Positions 52,265 to 60,122 of a stretch of DNA of 64,000 nt are shown in pieces. The stretch comes from Bin87 sp965204395 (GTDB taxonomy: Bacteria > Chloroflexota > Dehalococcoidia > Lucifugimonadales > UBA3495), in the NCBI GenBank assembly GCA_965204395.1, contig OZ241987.1, forward strand, positions 2,170,001 to 2,234,000, read 5' to 3'. The notes below the pieces were generated by a model. It was not told where the DNA came from, did no database searches, and was given only the letters and a program-made list of their open reading frames with translations. Numbering within the stretch: position 1 is the stretch's first letter; each line of letters starts with the position of its first letter. The translations under genes were made by a program, and so were the position numbers.

Positions 52265-52798
52265 CTATTTGAGCACTGGCCGGCCATCTTCTAGGCGGAG
52301 CACGTAGTCGTAGCGGTAACCGGCGGCCCGTATGGCTGCTCCGCCCTGGTCGCGGTCGAACAGGGCAACCACCTGCCGGACGGTGCTGCCCGCCTCTTCC
52401 ACCGCTGCGATGGCGGAGAGAATGCTCTCGCCGGAAAAGCACGTGTCATCAACGATGGCGACTTCCGAGGCCAAGTTGCCTTCGATGCGGTTCAGCAGGC
52501 CGTAGTCCTTGGCGGCGGGCCGGACGTAGAAACCCTGGCGCGGCTGCGGCGATTGATGGATGATTGCCGCAACCACCGGGATCGCCGCAGTTGCCGGCCC
52601 GCCCACGCACGTCAGATCGGGTGGGAGCAGGGAGACCAGCGACTGACCGGCGATAACGGCGTTACGGCTGTCCAGCAAAAATGCCCGCCCGTCGACGTAC
52701 CACGAGACAGATTCGCCGGACGAGAGTGGAAAGTCGCCGCGGTGGATGTATGGCTCAACCAGGCGAGCAACGGCATCCGCCGTTCGGGATGCGGCCAT
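52265..52798 (-). CDS. pyrE: Orotate phosphoribosyltransferase-like protein
   Basis: A 177-residue type I phosphoribosyltransferase. The PRPP loop is SEVAIVDDTCFSGES, GGPATAAIPVVAAII is the pyrophosphate loop, and YVRPAAKDYG is the R-x-x-x-K-x-Y-G region seen in PyrE. It should convert orotate to OMP in pyrimidine synthesis; other pyr genes are not near. Length is a little short for PyrE (about 180-210 residues), so another phosphoribosyltransferase is possible. The SDR gene lies 29 bases upstream on the same strand. Confidence 0.82.
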   Translation of the reverse strand: MAASRTADAVARLVEPYIHRGDFPLSSGESVSWYVDGRAFLLDSRNAVIAGQSLVSLLPPDLTCVGGPATAAIPVVAAIIHQSPQPRQGFYVRPAAKDYGLLNRIEGNLASEVAIVDDTCFSGESILSAIAAVEEAGSTVRQVVALFDRDQGGAAIRAAGYRYDYVLRLEDGRPVLK

Positions 52799-52827
52799 AA
52801 CGCGATTCGTCCCCTCCGACGACGCGC

Positions 52828-53604
52828 CTAGAACAGCGACTTGGACTGCCCGCCGTCCACGTTAATGCAGGTCCCCGTGATCAGGTTGGCCCGGTCGGAC
52901 GCCAGGAACGCCACCGTTTCGCCGATGGGTTCCGGCCAGCCGAACTTGCCCATGGGCAGGTTGCGGTCGATGAACTCGGCCACCACCTCGGGCGTATTGT
53001 TCTGCTGGAAGCGGTCCCAACTGCTGCCGGGAAAGTCGATGCTGCCGGGCGCGACGCAGTTGACCAGCACGCCCGTCTGGGCCAGTTGCAGCGCTAGGTG
53101 CTTGGAGAAGGCGATCATGCCGGCCTTGCCCGTCATGTAGTCCACGGATCCCCCGTGCTCGCGCCCGTAGATGGACGCGATGTTGATCACACGGCCCCAA
53201 CCCTGCGCCTGCATGTGGGGCAGGGCCAGCTTGGTCATGCGTACTGCAGAGATCAGGTTGACCTCCAGCCCCTCCATGAACAGATCCATGGGGGTCTCGT
53301 CGAACAGCACGGAGCCGCGCCGGCCGCCGACGTTGTTCACCAGGATGTCCGGCGCGCCCAGGGCGTCAGTTGTTTCCTGGAGGAAGCGGGCGGCGTCAGC
53401 ATCGTTGGTGACGTCGGCCTGGCTGCCGCTGGCCTTGATGCCCAGTCCCTTGAGTTCCTCCACCGTGCGGTTCACCTGGTCGCCGTCGCGTCCGCAGATG
53501 CCCACGGCGCAGCCTTCCCGGCCCAGAGACAGGGCGCACTGGCGGCCCAAGCCACGGCTGCCGCCCGTGATGATTGCGATTCTACCGTTGAGGGTCAAAT
53601 CCAT
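52828..53604 (-). CDS. Short-chain dehydrogenase/reductase (SDR)
   Basis: A 258-residue classical SDR with TGGSRGLG (NAD(P) loop), LVNNVGGRRG, the catalytic Ser in INIASIYG and Tyr/Lys in VDYMTGKAGM, and the C-terminal ITGTCINVDGGQS. Glu/Ser after the second strand suggests NADP could be used but this is uncertain. Substrate is unknown. GGAGGCAATCC precedes the ATG. Confidence 0.9.
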   Translation of the reverse strand: MDLTLNGRIAIITGGSRGLGRQCALSLGREGCAVGICGRDGDQVNRTVEELKGLGIKASGSQADVTNDADAARFLQETTDALGAPDILVNNVGGRRGSVLFDETPMDLFMEGLEVNLISAVRMTKLALPHMQAQGWGRVINIASIYGREHGGSVDYMTGKAGMIAFSKHLALQLAQTGVLVNCVAPGSIDFPGSSWDRFQQNNTPEVVAEFIDRNLPMGKFGWPEPIGETVAFLASDRANLITGTCINVDGGQSKSLF

Positions 53605-53641
53605 TGGATTGCCTCCCTTTTGCGCATTTTGAATGCGGGGA

Positions 53642-53857
53642 TTATAGCGACTTGGTCGCGGAGGCGGTTATTTCCTCATAGGAAAAATCCGGAATCGCGG
53701 TCCGAGTACTGGCGTGCTCGATGGTAATGCCGCAGAGCCGACCGCGAGCATCCAGGTCCAACAGGGTATCTTCGTCCAGATCGCGCGTTTCGTAAACTTC
53801 CGCCGACGAAAGCTCAATATGGAGAGTATCAGTGTCCGGAAAATACAGGACTTTCAT
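53642..53857 (-). CDS. DUF2283 protein
   Basis: A 71-residue DUF2283-family protein: VLYFPDTDTLHIELSS at the start and LDLDARGRLCGITIEHAST in the middle. These small proteins are often antitoxin-like partners of DUF4258 toxins, but no such gene is seen in the 37 bases to the next gene. Function is unknown. It starts at 53857 with weak upstream signal. Confidence 0.8.
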   Translation of the reverse strand: MKVLYFPDTDTLHIELSSAEVYETRDLDEDTLLDLDARGRLCGITIEHASTRTAIPDFSYEEITASATKSL

Positions 53858-53894
53858 GGCCGGAACGTCCTGTCAAAGAAGCCGCCGTGAAACA

Positions 53895-54719
53895 TCAGCG
53901 TGCTGACCCATCCACAAGCCGGTTCATGTCAACAGGTAGCCCGCCCGCTTTCAGTTCGGTAGCCAGCCGTAGTTTCCACCCATCGCTATCATCCAATGGG
54001 ACGTAGATGACGCCGTCGTAATCAGATGGCCGCTCCACGTCGCCTTTGAGCAACACGCACAGGCGGTTGCGGCCAAGTGCGCGGGTGAAGTATCCGAGTT
54101 CAAAGACCACGTTCTGCCGCATGCGTGGTTGCAAATTGTCCTGGTTATCGTACAAAGCACCTACATCATCCGGTGTGCCAAGAATTATTGCGAACCCTAC
54201 CGTTTCAGCTAATTCCTCGAATTTTTCGATTATGGTGCGCCCTTCATTAGGTTGCTCACGTAGAATCACTGGTTCCAATCCAAGGCCTTCAAGATATCTT
54301 GCCGTGGTTTGGGTAGCCGCTTCATCCCGCCCGTGAACGACGAAAACTCGGTTCCTGGAAATCGGTTCGCCTATCGTTTTCTGTTCGTTTCCGGCTAACG
54401 ATTGAACGTCGTCGTCCCAATACTCCGCGATTTCCTCAAGCATCGATTTGAGGATAGCTTCGGCATGCTTAAGTCCACCCAAGTAAGATTCTTGCCAATC
54501 ACGGTCGGTACTAGGGTAGAGCACGAACGGACTATAGTGGAGGCCTCTAAATGTGTTGACGTGCCGCGACGTTTCGCCAAATGTGTATCCTATAGCTATC
54601 TCCGTATTTCGGTGCCAAGTTGTGAATTCTGAAGATCGGGGCATTGACATCAGTTTTGGTATCTCGTCCACCGCCCGCTGGATGCGTTCCTTCGCCTGGG
54701 CTTTTGTCGGCTTCATCAT
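53895..54719 (-). CDS. TIR-domain protein (PF10137, CAP12/Pycsar-effector type)
   Basis: Residues 123-245 of this 274-residue protein match the TIR-like domain of PF10137: NRVFVVHGRDEAATQTTARYL, EQPNEGRTIIEKFEELA, FAIILGTPDDVG, MRQNVVFELGYFTRALGR (E207 is the probable catalytic Glu) and KGDVERPSDYDGVIYV. Such TIR domains cleave NAD+ in CBASS and Pycsar defence or act as stand-alone effectors. Residues 1-115 are an unassigned helical domain ending in AEAILKSMLEEIAEYW. No cyclase or STING gene is adjacent. It overlaps nothing; start ATG at 54719. Confidence 0.8.
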   Translation of the reverse strand: MMKPTKAQAKERIQRAVDEIPKLMSMPRSSEFTTWHRNTEIAIGYTFGETSRHVNTFRGLHYSPFVLYPSTDRDWQESYLGGLKHAEAILKSMLEEIAEYWDDDVQSLAGNEQKTIGEPISRNRVFVVHGRDEAATQTTARYLEGLGLEPVILREQPNEGRTIIEKFEELAETVGFAIILGTPDDVGALYDNQDNLQPRMRQNVVFELGYFTRALGRNRLCVLLKGDVERPSDYDGVIYVPLDDSDGWKLRLATELKAGGLPVDMNRLVDGSAR

Positions 54720-54752
54720 GATAGTGTGGCATCTCCGGGAACGGGTACTGCC

Positions 54753-55466
54753 CTACGCGGACGGATTGCGAAGCCGGCGCAGTTCGGCCTCCAGCTCCTG
54801 CACGCGGGCCTCGGCCCTGATTCGGGCAGCCTGCTCCTGTAATCGGCCCTCGCGCTCGGTATCAAAGGTGGCGATGTGCCGACCCGTGCCGGGATCGTAC
54901 CAACCAAGTACTCCGCGCTCCCAACGTAAATTCAGGTTCAGCGCCGCACTGTAGCCCTGCAGCACATCGTCAACCGGTTCGCCGATGGCGATGGATATGT
55001 ACTCGCCCTCGACCAGCCGGTCGCCGGCCAGGCGAGTGCGGTGGTATTGGCCGGTTTCGTCAAAACGCCAGTATTCAGGTACTCCCAAAGCGGCGTAGGC
55101 GTCGCGCTTCTCGCCCACATCGATGTGCCCGGTGTGCCGGGATGCAATCTCTAGCACGAAGTCCGGCGGCTTCCCTTGCTCCTCGATGATGTAGCCGTTG
55201 CTGGCGTCGTAGGCCGCGGGGTCCACGCCAAAGGCCACCAGCAGGTCAGGATAGTGGCTGCCGGCCATGCTTTGGGTAGGCCGCACCACCACGTACCGTT
55301 CGCCGGCGACCAGTGTGGTTTCAGGATCGCCCAAATGCCGGGCTAGATGGTGGGCGTGGCCGGTGGCAGCTAGCTGCTTGAAACTGGTCATCTTGTCGTC
55401 GGGATGCTCCGGCGGGTCGGGCAAGCGAAAGCGGCTTTGCGATTTTGGTGTCTTGGCGGTAGTCAT
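54753..55466 (-). CDS. Uma2-family nuclease-like protein with coiled-coil tail
   Basis: A 237-residue Uma2 protein. The core has YPDLLVAFGVDP, PDFVLEIASRHTG, EKRDAYAALGVPEYWRFD and a late GWYDPGTGRHIATFD, then a coiled coil of about 40 residues (EEGRLQEQAARIRAEARVQELEAEL-type, cut short here). The layout matches the copy at 2885, including the DPATGTW/DPGTGRH element, so the two are close paralogues. It lies upstream of the TIR gene on the same strand. Confidence 0.87.
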   Translation of the reverse strand: MTTAKTPKSQSRFRLPDPPEHPDDKMTSFKQLAATGHAHHLARHLGDPETTLVAGERYVVVRPTQSMAGSHYPDLLVAFGVDPAAYDASNGYIIEEQGKPPDFVLEIASRHTGHIDVGEKRDAYAALGVPEYWRFDETGQYHRTRLAGDRLVEGEYISIAIGEPVDDVLQGYSAALNLNLRWERGVLGWYDPGTGRHIATFDTEREGRLQEQAARIRAEARVQELEAELRRLRNPSA

Positions 55467-56007
55467 GCTGAACCTCTGGCGGTTAGCGCGGCGGGCCGGA
55501 TGCGGCCACGTGGGATCACGCCCGTATTATACGCGCCGGCATTCCTGTCTGGCCGCCCGGTTCTTCACCGCCAAGGCCATCCGATGCTCCAGGAAATCCC
55601 CTCTCTGCCCTTTCCCACTGCCAATGACACTTCCCCCTTGCTTCCGCACTTCGCCCATCCCTACCATAGTTAACTGGCGTCTCTCAAATAACTGGCGCCT
55701 CAAATCTGTCCCGCCGCCATCCCGCGAGCCATCCCAATTCCCACATCCAAACACCGAACTCCCCAACGCCGCTACCCCAAACCCTCTCACCGGCCCGCCA
55801 AAACCGTGCATATCGCCCCCAAAACCGCCCGCGCCGCCTCCATTCGCCCCCAAGTCCCACCCCAACGCCCTACTCAAGCGAACGGAAATGAGCGGAAATG
55901 AGCGGGATTTTCAAAAAAACCGCCGTCATCTCATCACAATACCCAATCCCATCCATCCCCTTTATCCCCTTTATCCATGCAAATGCCCTCCCGTCAGAGG
56001 TAACCCC
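55467..56007. other. C-rich, G-poor non-coding stretch
   Basis: The plus strand between about 55600 and 55980 is strikingly rich in C and poor in G, with runs such as CCCCCAAAACCGCCC. It contains short direct repeats (GGAAATGAGC twice near 55887, CCCCTTTATC twice near 55955). Open frames on both strands are low-complexity Pro or Gly products and I do not accept them. A leader for the gene at 56008 is likely at the end. Confidence 0.5.
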
Positions 56008-56361
56008 ATGACCCTCTCCCAAATCCGCCGCCGCATCAACGTCCTCAAGCGCAGGTTCGCCACCGAACTCACCATCATCAAGCTCCGACGCATCGCCGAA
56101 TCCGTCGCCAATGACTGGGATCCCTCCGAACCGCCCGAACCGGCCAACGTCATCGAGCGCTTCGTCAAAGCTGGTTGCCGCCTGCCCACCTTCGCTAACC
56201 TCAGCCGCTACCTCAACAAAACCCGACGCCAGGGGGACGTCCCCATCCCTGAGGACATCGTCATCAACCTCCTTCCCTGGATTGACGGCGCCCGCTACCA
56301 CAAATTCCTCCGCTGGGACCTTCCGCCTCAGCGCTCCACTCACCCGCCTTTGCCCGTTTAG
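56008..56361 (+). CDS. Uncharacterised basic 117-aa protein
   Basis: A 117-residue protein I do not recognise. It begins TLSQIRRRINVLKRRFATEL and is strongly basic in its first 40 residues, with a middle helical stretch (NVIERFVKAGCRLPTFANLSRYLNK, shortened here) and an end with IDGARYHKFLRWDLP. AGAGGT six bases before the ATG supports this start; the frame upstream to 55267 runs through the C-rich region. DNA binding is plausible from charge. It stands alone. Confidence 0.55.
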   Translation: MTLSQIRRRINVLKRRFATELTIIKLRRIAESVANDWDPSEPPEPANVIERFVKAGCRLPTFANLSRYLNKTRRQGDVPIPEDIVINLLPWIDGARYHKFLRWDLPPQRSTHPPLPV

Positions 56362-56426
56362 GCCGTCAATTGCCGGCCCCATGCTATAATCGCGGCCAAT
56401 TCTTATCACAGCGGAGCATGGCTTGG

Positions 56427-57596
56427 ATGATTAAGCGGTTTTCGGTTCTGTACGTGGGGCAAATTGACCTGGACAACGTGGGCGCCGACGGTACGCCCCC
56501 TGACCAGCGTCGCTACACCAACGAGCAGTTGGCGCAGGCCTACGACCACGCCCAGGCGTTGGCCCAGCACATGGACGAGCGCGGCTTCTACTGTATGTGG
56601 ATGGCCGAGCACCACTTCCAGCACGAAGGCTACGAGTGCATCCCGAACCTGATCCTGATGGGCGTGCATCTGGCGGGACAGACCAAGAACCTGAAGTTCG
56701 GACAGGCTTTCAACATCATCCCCATGTGGCATCCGCTGCGCATCGCCGAGGACTTCGCCATGGCGGATATCCTCACCGGCGGTCGGATGATATTCGGCGT
56801 GGGACGTGGCTATCACTCCCGCGAGGTGGAGACCTTCGGCTCCCCCGTCATCGACAACGACGCCAACCGCGAACTGTTCCTGGAGCAGATGGAGGTCATC
56901 CTCAAGGCGTTCAACGAGGACTCGTGGAGCCACCAGGGCAAGTACTACACCATCCCGCCCACTGTGCCTTACCGCGGCTACGACCTGCAAGAAATCACCA
57001 TGGTGCCGCGACCCGTGAACCGGCCGGTGGAGATCTGGCAGCCCATCGCCAGCGGGCGCACGCTGAACTACATCGCCGAGCGCGGCATCAAGGCCATGGT
57101 GGCTCTAACCGGCGAACTGTACGCCGAACAGATGATCACGCAGTACCATTCCGCCGCCGTGGCCGCCGGACGCGACATCCCGCTGGGCGGCGACATGGCA
57201 TTGGGCTTCGGATTCTACATCGCCGGCAGCCGCGAGGAAGCCATCGAGCGGGTGCGCCCCTTCCACGACGAGCGGTACAAGTGGTTCGCGCCCTTCGGGT
57301 TCGTGCGCTACACCGACGAAGAGGGTCGTCCCTGGGGCACGCCGGGAGCGCCGGCGCGCACCCCACGCGTCGAGGACGGCGTTGCCCAGAAGGCATGGTT
57401 CTGCGGTTCGCCCGGCGATTTTATCGACTTCCTGCACGAGATTGAGGATAAGTACCCCGGGTTGGAGGACATTGTGCTGCAGTGGCCCGAGGGCATGCCC
57501 TGGAGCGAGTTCAAGGACCAGTTGTCAGTCTTCTCGTCTGAGGTGATGCCAGCGTTCGCCGGGAGGGAGGCCACGCTGGTGGCCGGCGACGATTAG
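56427..57596 (+). CDS. LLM-class flavin-dependent oxidoreductase
   Basis: A 389-residue luciferase-like enzyme. IKRFSVLYVGQIDLDNVG, MDERGFYCMWMAEHHFQ, RIAEDFAMADILTGGRMIFGVGRGYHS, and VPRPVNRPVEIWQPI are clear landmarks. The ATG at 56427 is ten bases after GGAG; an ATG at 56418 is only one base from it. It is the fourth LLM enzyme in the window. The pentapeptide-TIR gene follows by 32 bases. Confidence 0.88.
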   Translation: MIKRFSVLYVGQIDLDNVGADGTPPDQRRYTNEQLAQAYDHAQALAQHMDERGFYCMWMAEHHFQHEGYECIPNLILMGVHLAGQTKNLKFGQAFNIIPMWHPLRIAEDFAMADILTGGRMIFGVGRGYHSREVETFGSPVIDNDANRELFLEQMEVILKAFNEDSWSHQGKYYTIPPTVPYRGYDLQEITMVPRPVNRPVEIWQPIASGRTLNYIAERGIKAMVALTGELYAEQMITQYHSAAVAAGRDIPLGGDMALGFGFYIAGSREEAIERVRPFHDERYKWFAPFGFVRYTDEEGRPWGTPGAPARTPRVEDGVAQKAWFCGSPGDFIDFLHEIEDKYPGLEDIVLQWPEGMPWSEFKDQLSVFSSEVMPAFAGREATLVAGDD

Positions 57597-57628
57597 GCAA
57601 GCCGCATATACTGGAGCGGAGTAGTGGG

Positions 57629-58921
57629 TTGGCCAACCCTGAGCATATTGCAGTTGCCAAGGGGCGCACTTTTGCCATAGCACGCTGGCGCGCTCGCTTC
57701 TTTCAGGAACGGGCCCATCTCGACCTGTCGGGCGGGTACTTCAGCCGCGCCCGGATGCCGGGCGTCGACCTCTCCTTCGACGACCTCACCCAGATCGACT
57801 TCACGTCCGCGGACCTGCGCCACGGTCGGTTCAACGGCGCGCGGATGCGTGAAGCCCACCTTACACGCTGCAACCTAAACCGGGCCAGTTTTGAGGATTC
57901 CCTGGCTTCGGGCGCCGTCTTCACCCGGTCGGATCTGCGCGGCAGCAACCTGAACAACGCCGACCTTCGCGGCGCGAACCTGACCAACTGCGACATCGCC
58001 TTCTCCACTCTGGTGGGGGCGAACCTGTCCGGTGCCGATCTCTCCGAGGCCGACCTCACCATGTCGGATCTCACCGACGCCAACCTCAGCGGGGCGCGCC
58101 TGAACGCCGCCTGTCTGGACGTCGCAAACCTCACCCGTTGCGACCTGCGGCAAACCACGTTGGTTCGCACGCGGCTGGACAGGACCCTGCTGGAGGACTG
58201 CGTGGTGGACATGACCCTCTTCGCAGACTGTGATCTCAGCGCGGTTCTGAGTTTGCATACGCTCCGCCACGAGGGACCCAGCATCGTGGGGGCGGATACG
58301 CTGGCAAGGTCGGGATCTCATCTTCCCGAGATTTTCCTGTTGTCCGCCGGCGTGCCTCCCGATTTCATCAATGGACACGTCGGGCTACAGCAGGGAGAAA
58401 CTCCTCACCGCAGGGTATTGCTGATCGGATCGACGGTGGACGCCACCATCGTGGACTGGCTGCGCGACGAGTTGCGCCAACGTGGTCTTCAGTGCTGGAG
58501 CCTCTTGGGGGACGATGAGGAGACGATCTACAACTCCCAGGTCATCCCGCCCATGAGCCGCTTTCGGAACTACGACCGGGTCGCGCTGGTCTGTTCCGGT
58601 GGTGCCTTGGAGAGTCCCGCGGTGTGGCGCCTGTACCGCGAGATCATGCAGCGGCAGGCCGATTCGGCGGCCCGCCGTGTGTACATCGCCGCGGTCGAAC
58701 TCGACGACTGCCTGGATAATCCGCCGGCGTCGGACGATGAAGCATTCCAACTGCTGCACGGTGGGCCGGCGGCGCGCCTGCGGCCCCGCAAGGACGGCAA
58801 GGGCGGCTATCGGCGGGACGTGCCCGGCGTGCTGGCGACGCTGACTGCCGATGTGAAGCCCGCCGAGGAGCCCTGGCCCGACGCTCCTGCGGAGGACGAC
58901 AATCCGGCAGCGGCGGGTTAG
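57629..58921 (+). CDS. Pentapeptide-repeat protein with C-terminal TIR-like domain
   Basis: Residues 30-205 of this 430-residue protein are pentapeptide repeats, A(D/N)LxG-type, as in DLRGSNLNNADLRGANLTNC and ANLSGADLSEADLTMSDL. Residues 255-370 resemble a TIR domain: RRVLLIGSTVDATIVDWLRDEL, LQCWSLLGDDEETI, IPPMSRFRNYDRVALVCSG and SPAVWRLYREIM, with W and Glu as in NADase-type TIRs. The start is TTG at 57629 (57612-57620 is purine-rich). Such fusions are known from Cyanobacteria and Chloroflexota; activity is not proven. It lies alone on the plus strand. Confidence 0.75.
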   Translation: MANPEHIAVAKGRTFAIARWRARFFQERAHLDLSGGYFSRARMPGVDLSFDDLTQIDFTSADLRHGRFNGARMREAHLTRCNLNRASFEDSLASGAVFTRSDLRGSNLNNADLRGANLTNCDIAFSTLVGANLSGADLSEADLTMSDLTDANLSGARLNAACLDVANLTRCDLRQTTLVRTRLDRTLLEDCVVDMTLFADCDLSAVLSLHTLRHEGPSIVGADTLARSGSHLPEIFLLSAGVPPDFINGHVGLQQGETPHRRVLLIGSTVDATIVDWLRDELRQRGLQCWSLLGDDEETIYNSQVIPPMSRFRNYDRVALVCSGGALESPAVWRLYREIMQRQADSAARRVYIAAVELDDCLDNPPASDDEAFQLLHGGPAARLRPRKDGKGGYRRDVPGVLATLTADVKPAEEPWPDAPAEDDNPAAAG

Positions 58922-58930
58922 CCGCGTGAA

Positions 58931-59314
58931 TCAGTGCGGGTGCTGGGAGTAGTCCCAATCCGACGGGGCGTACTCGATGGCAACGTCGTTGCCCAGCATC
59001 AGGCAGGCTTCGCCCCATTGGTTCGGTGCATCGGTGCCCCAACCGGATGGATCATCGGCCGGCTTGAGGCGGATGCCGTCCTCGCCGCCGTAGATCAGCA
59101 TGATCACGCCCTCGCCGGAATCCTCCGACAGCGCCGCCATGGCGGGGCAGGGTTCGCCGTTTTCCCAACCGGTCACGTCGCACCAAACGTCGTTGCCCAT
59201 GGGGTCGGGCGCGAGGATCCGCAACACCGGCTGAGGGTCCGTGAGTAGGTCGAACACGCGGTTGAGATCCATGGGACTGTTGCCGTCGGCAACAACTTCA
59301 ACTTCGTATAGCAA
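58931..59314 (-). CDS. Uncharacterised 127-aa protein
   Basis: A 127-residue acidic protein. I do not recognise it. It has MDLNRVFDLLTDPQPVLRIL, NDVWCDVTGWENGEPCPAM and two Trp-rich ends. No membrane or signal segment is visible. It is convergent with the pentapeptide-TIR gene and lies 11 bases downstream of the PIN toxin gene, in the same direction, so it may be transcribed with the toxin-antitoxin pair. Confidence 0.5.
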   Translation of the reverse strand: MLYEVEVVADGNSPMDLNRVFDLLTDPQPVLRILAPDPMGNDVWCDVTGWENGEPCPAMAALSEDSGEGVIMLIYGGEDGIRLKPADDPSGWGTDAPNQWGEACLMLGNDVAIEYAPSDWDYSQHPH

Positions 59315-59325
59315 GGAATGAACCC

Positions 59326-59742
59326 TCAGGCTGTGTTGCTGTCGCCGGTCTCGATCAAAACCGCATTGGTTGAACGAGCGAATCGTTGGTCAAAAGTATA
59401 CAGCGGATTTGCGCCCGCCCGTTCCGCAGCCGCCAGTATCATCAAATCGGCGAAATCCGGACCACCCTGCCGAAAGGACAGAACTGCGCGCCTCACGTCG
59501 TCGCCGACTTCAAAAACTAAGCTCTCTACGGCGGTCAACTCTTCGAGAATGTCTGCGATCTGTTCACGTGGAAACCGATACGACCGTTCCAGCACCCACG
59601 CCGTTTCGATGGCAACTTCTCGACTGACGAAACCGGGATCTTCTAGCGTTAGCCTTTGCAGTAAGTCCTGGGCTGCCTCGGCCTGTTCCGGAATGTCTCG
59701 TACCAAGTAGCGCACCAGGACGTTGGTATCCAACGCAATCAC
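59326..59742 (-). CDS. PIN-domain ribonuclease toxin (VapC-like)
   Basis: A 138-residue PIN nuclease: D5 (IALDTNVLVRYLV), E46 (VAIETAWVLE), D96 and D99 (GGPDFADLMIL) and D118 (YTFDQRF) make the acidic site. Its ATG overlaps the stop of the upstream AbrB-like antitoxin gene as ATGA (59739-59742). It belongs to the PIN group paired with AbrB/MazE antitoxins. Confidence 0.9.
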   Translation of the reverse strand: MIALDTNVLVRYLVRDIPEQAEAAQDLLQRLTLEDPGFVSREVAIETAWVLERSYRFPREQIADILEELTAVESLVFEVGDDVRRAVLSFRQGGPDFADLMILAAAERAGANPLYTFDQRFARSTNAVLIETGDSNTA

Positions 59743-59972
59743 TCGTCAGTCGCGCCGGATATGATAGCCTGCTGCATTTCTTCTAACGATACTGGCGGTC
59801 CATCATATGGCAACGCTCCGTAGAGTCCATGTATGGTGCGCACTTTTCGGATCCGCACCTCGCCATCAAGAATCGTGTATCGTACCCGGTCCCCGGTCTC
59901 TAGGGACAGGGCCTCGCGTACTGCCTTAGGTAAAGTGGTTTGACCCTTCGCCGTAATCTTGGATTCATTCAT
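59739..59972 (-). CDS. AbrB/MazE-family antitoxin
   Basis: A 77-residue swapped-hairpin protein: ESKITAKGQTTLPKAVREALSLETGDRVRY is the AbrB/SpoVT DNA-binding domain, and a short tail carries VSLEEMQQAII for toxin binding. It overlaps the PIN toxin gene by four bases. Together they form a type II toxin-antitoxin pair, distinct from vapBC at 20031. Confidence 0.9.
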   Translation of the reverse strand: MNESKITAKGQTTLPKAVREALSLETGDRVRYTILDGEVRIRKVRTIHGLYGALPYDGPPVSLEEMQQAIISGATDE

Positions 59973-60122
59973 TACAATTCACCCGTTGCACTACATTAAA
60001 TCGGTTCTCAGTACCCAAATCGAATATAGCAACGCCCAAACGCATCGTCAATTTCGGGAGACGATCACGCCACCCGCCCGATGCTACAATGGCCGCATCA
60101 CACCCTGAAGGAACGCTGTTTT

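Noticed and set aside
57629..58921. Qnr/MfpA-like resistance protein
   Set aside because: Pentapeptide repeats are present, but the C-terminal TIR-like domain and total length do not fit gyrase-protecting proteins.
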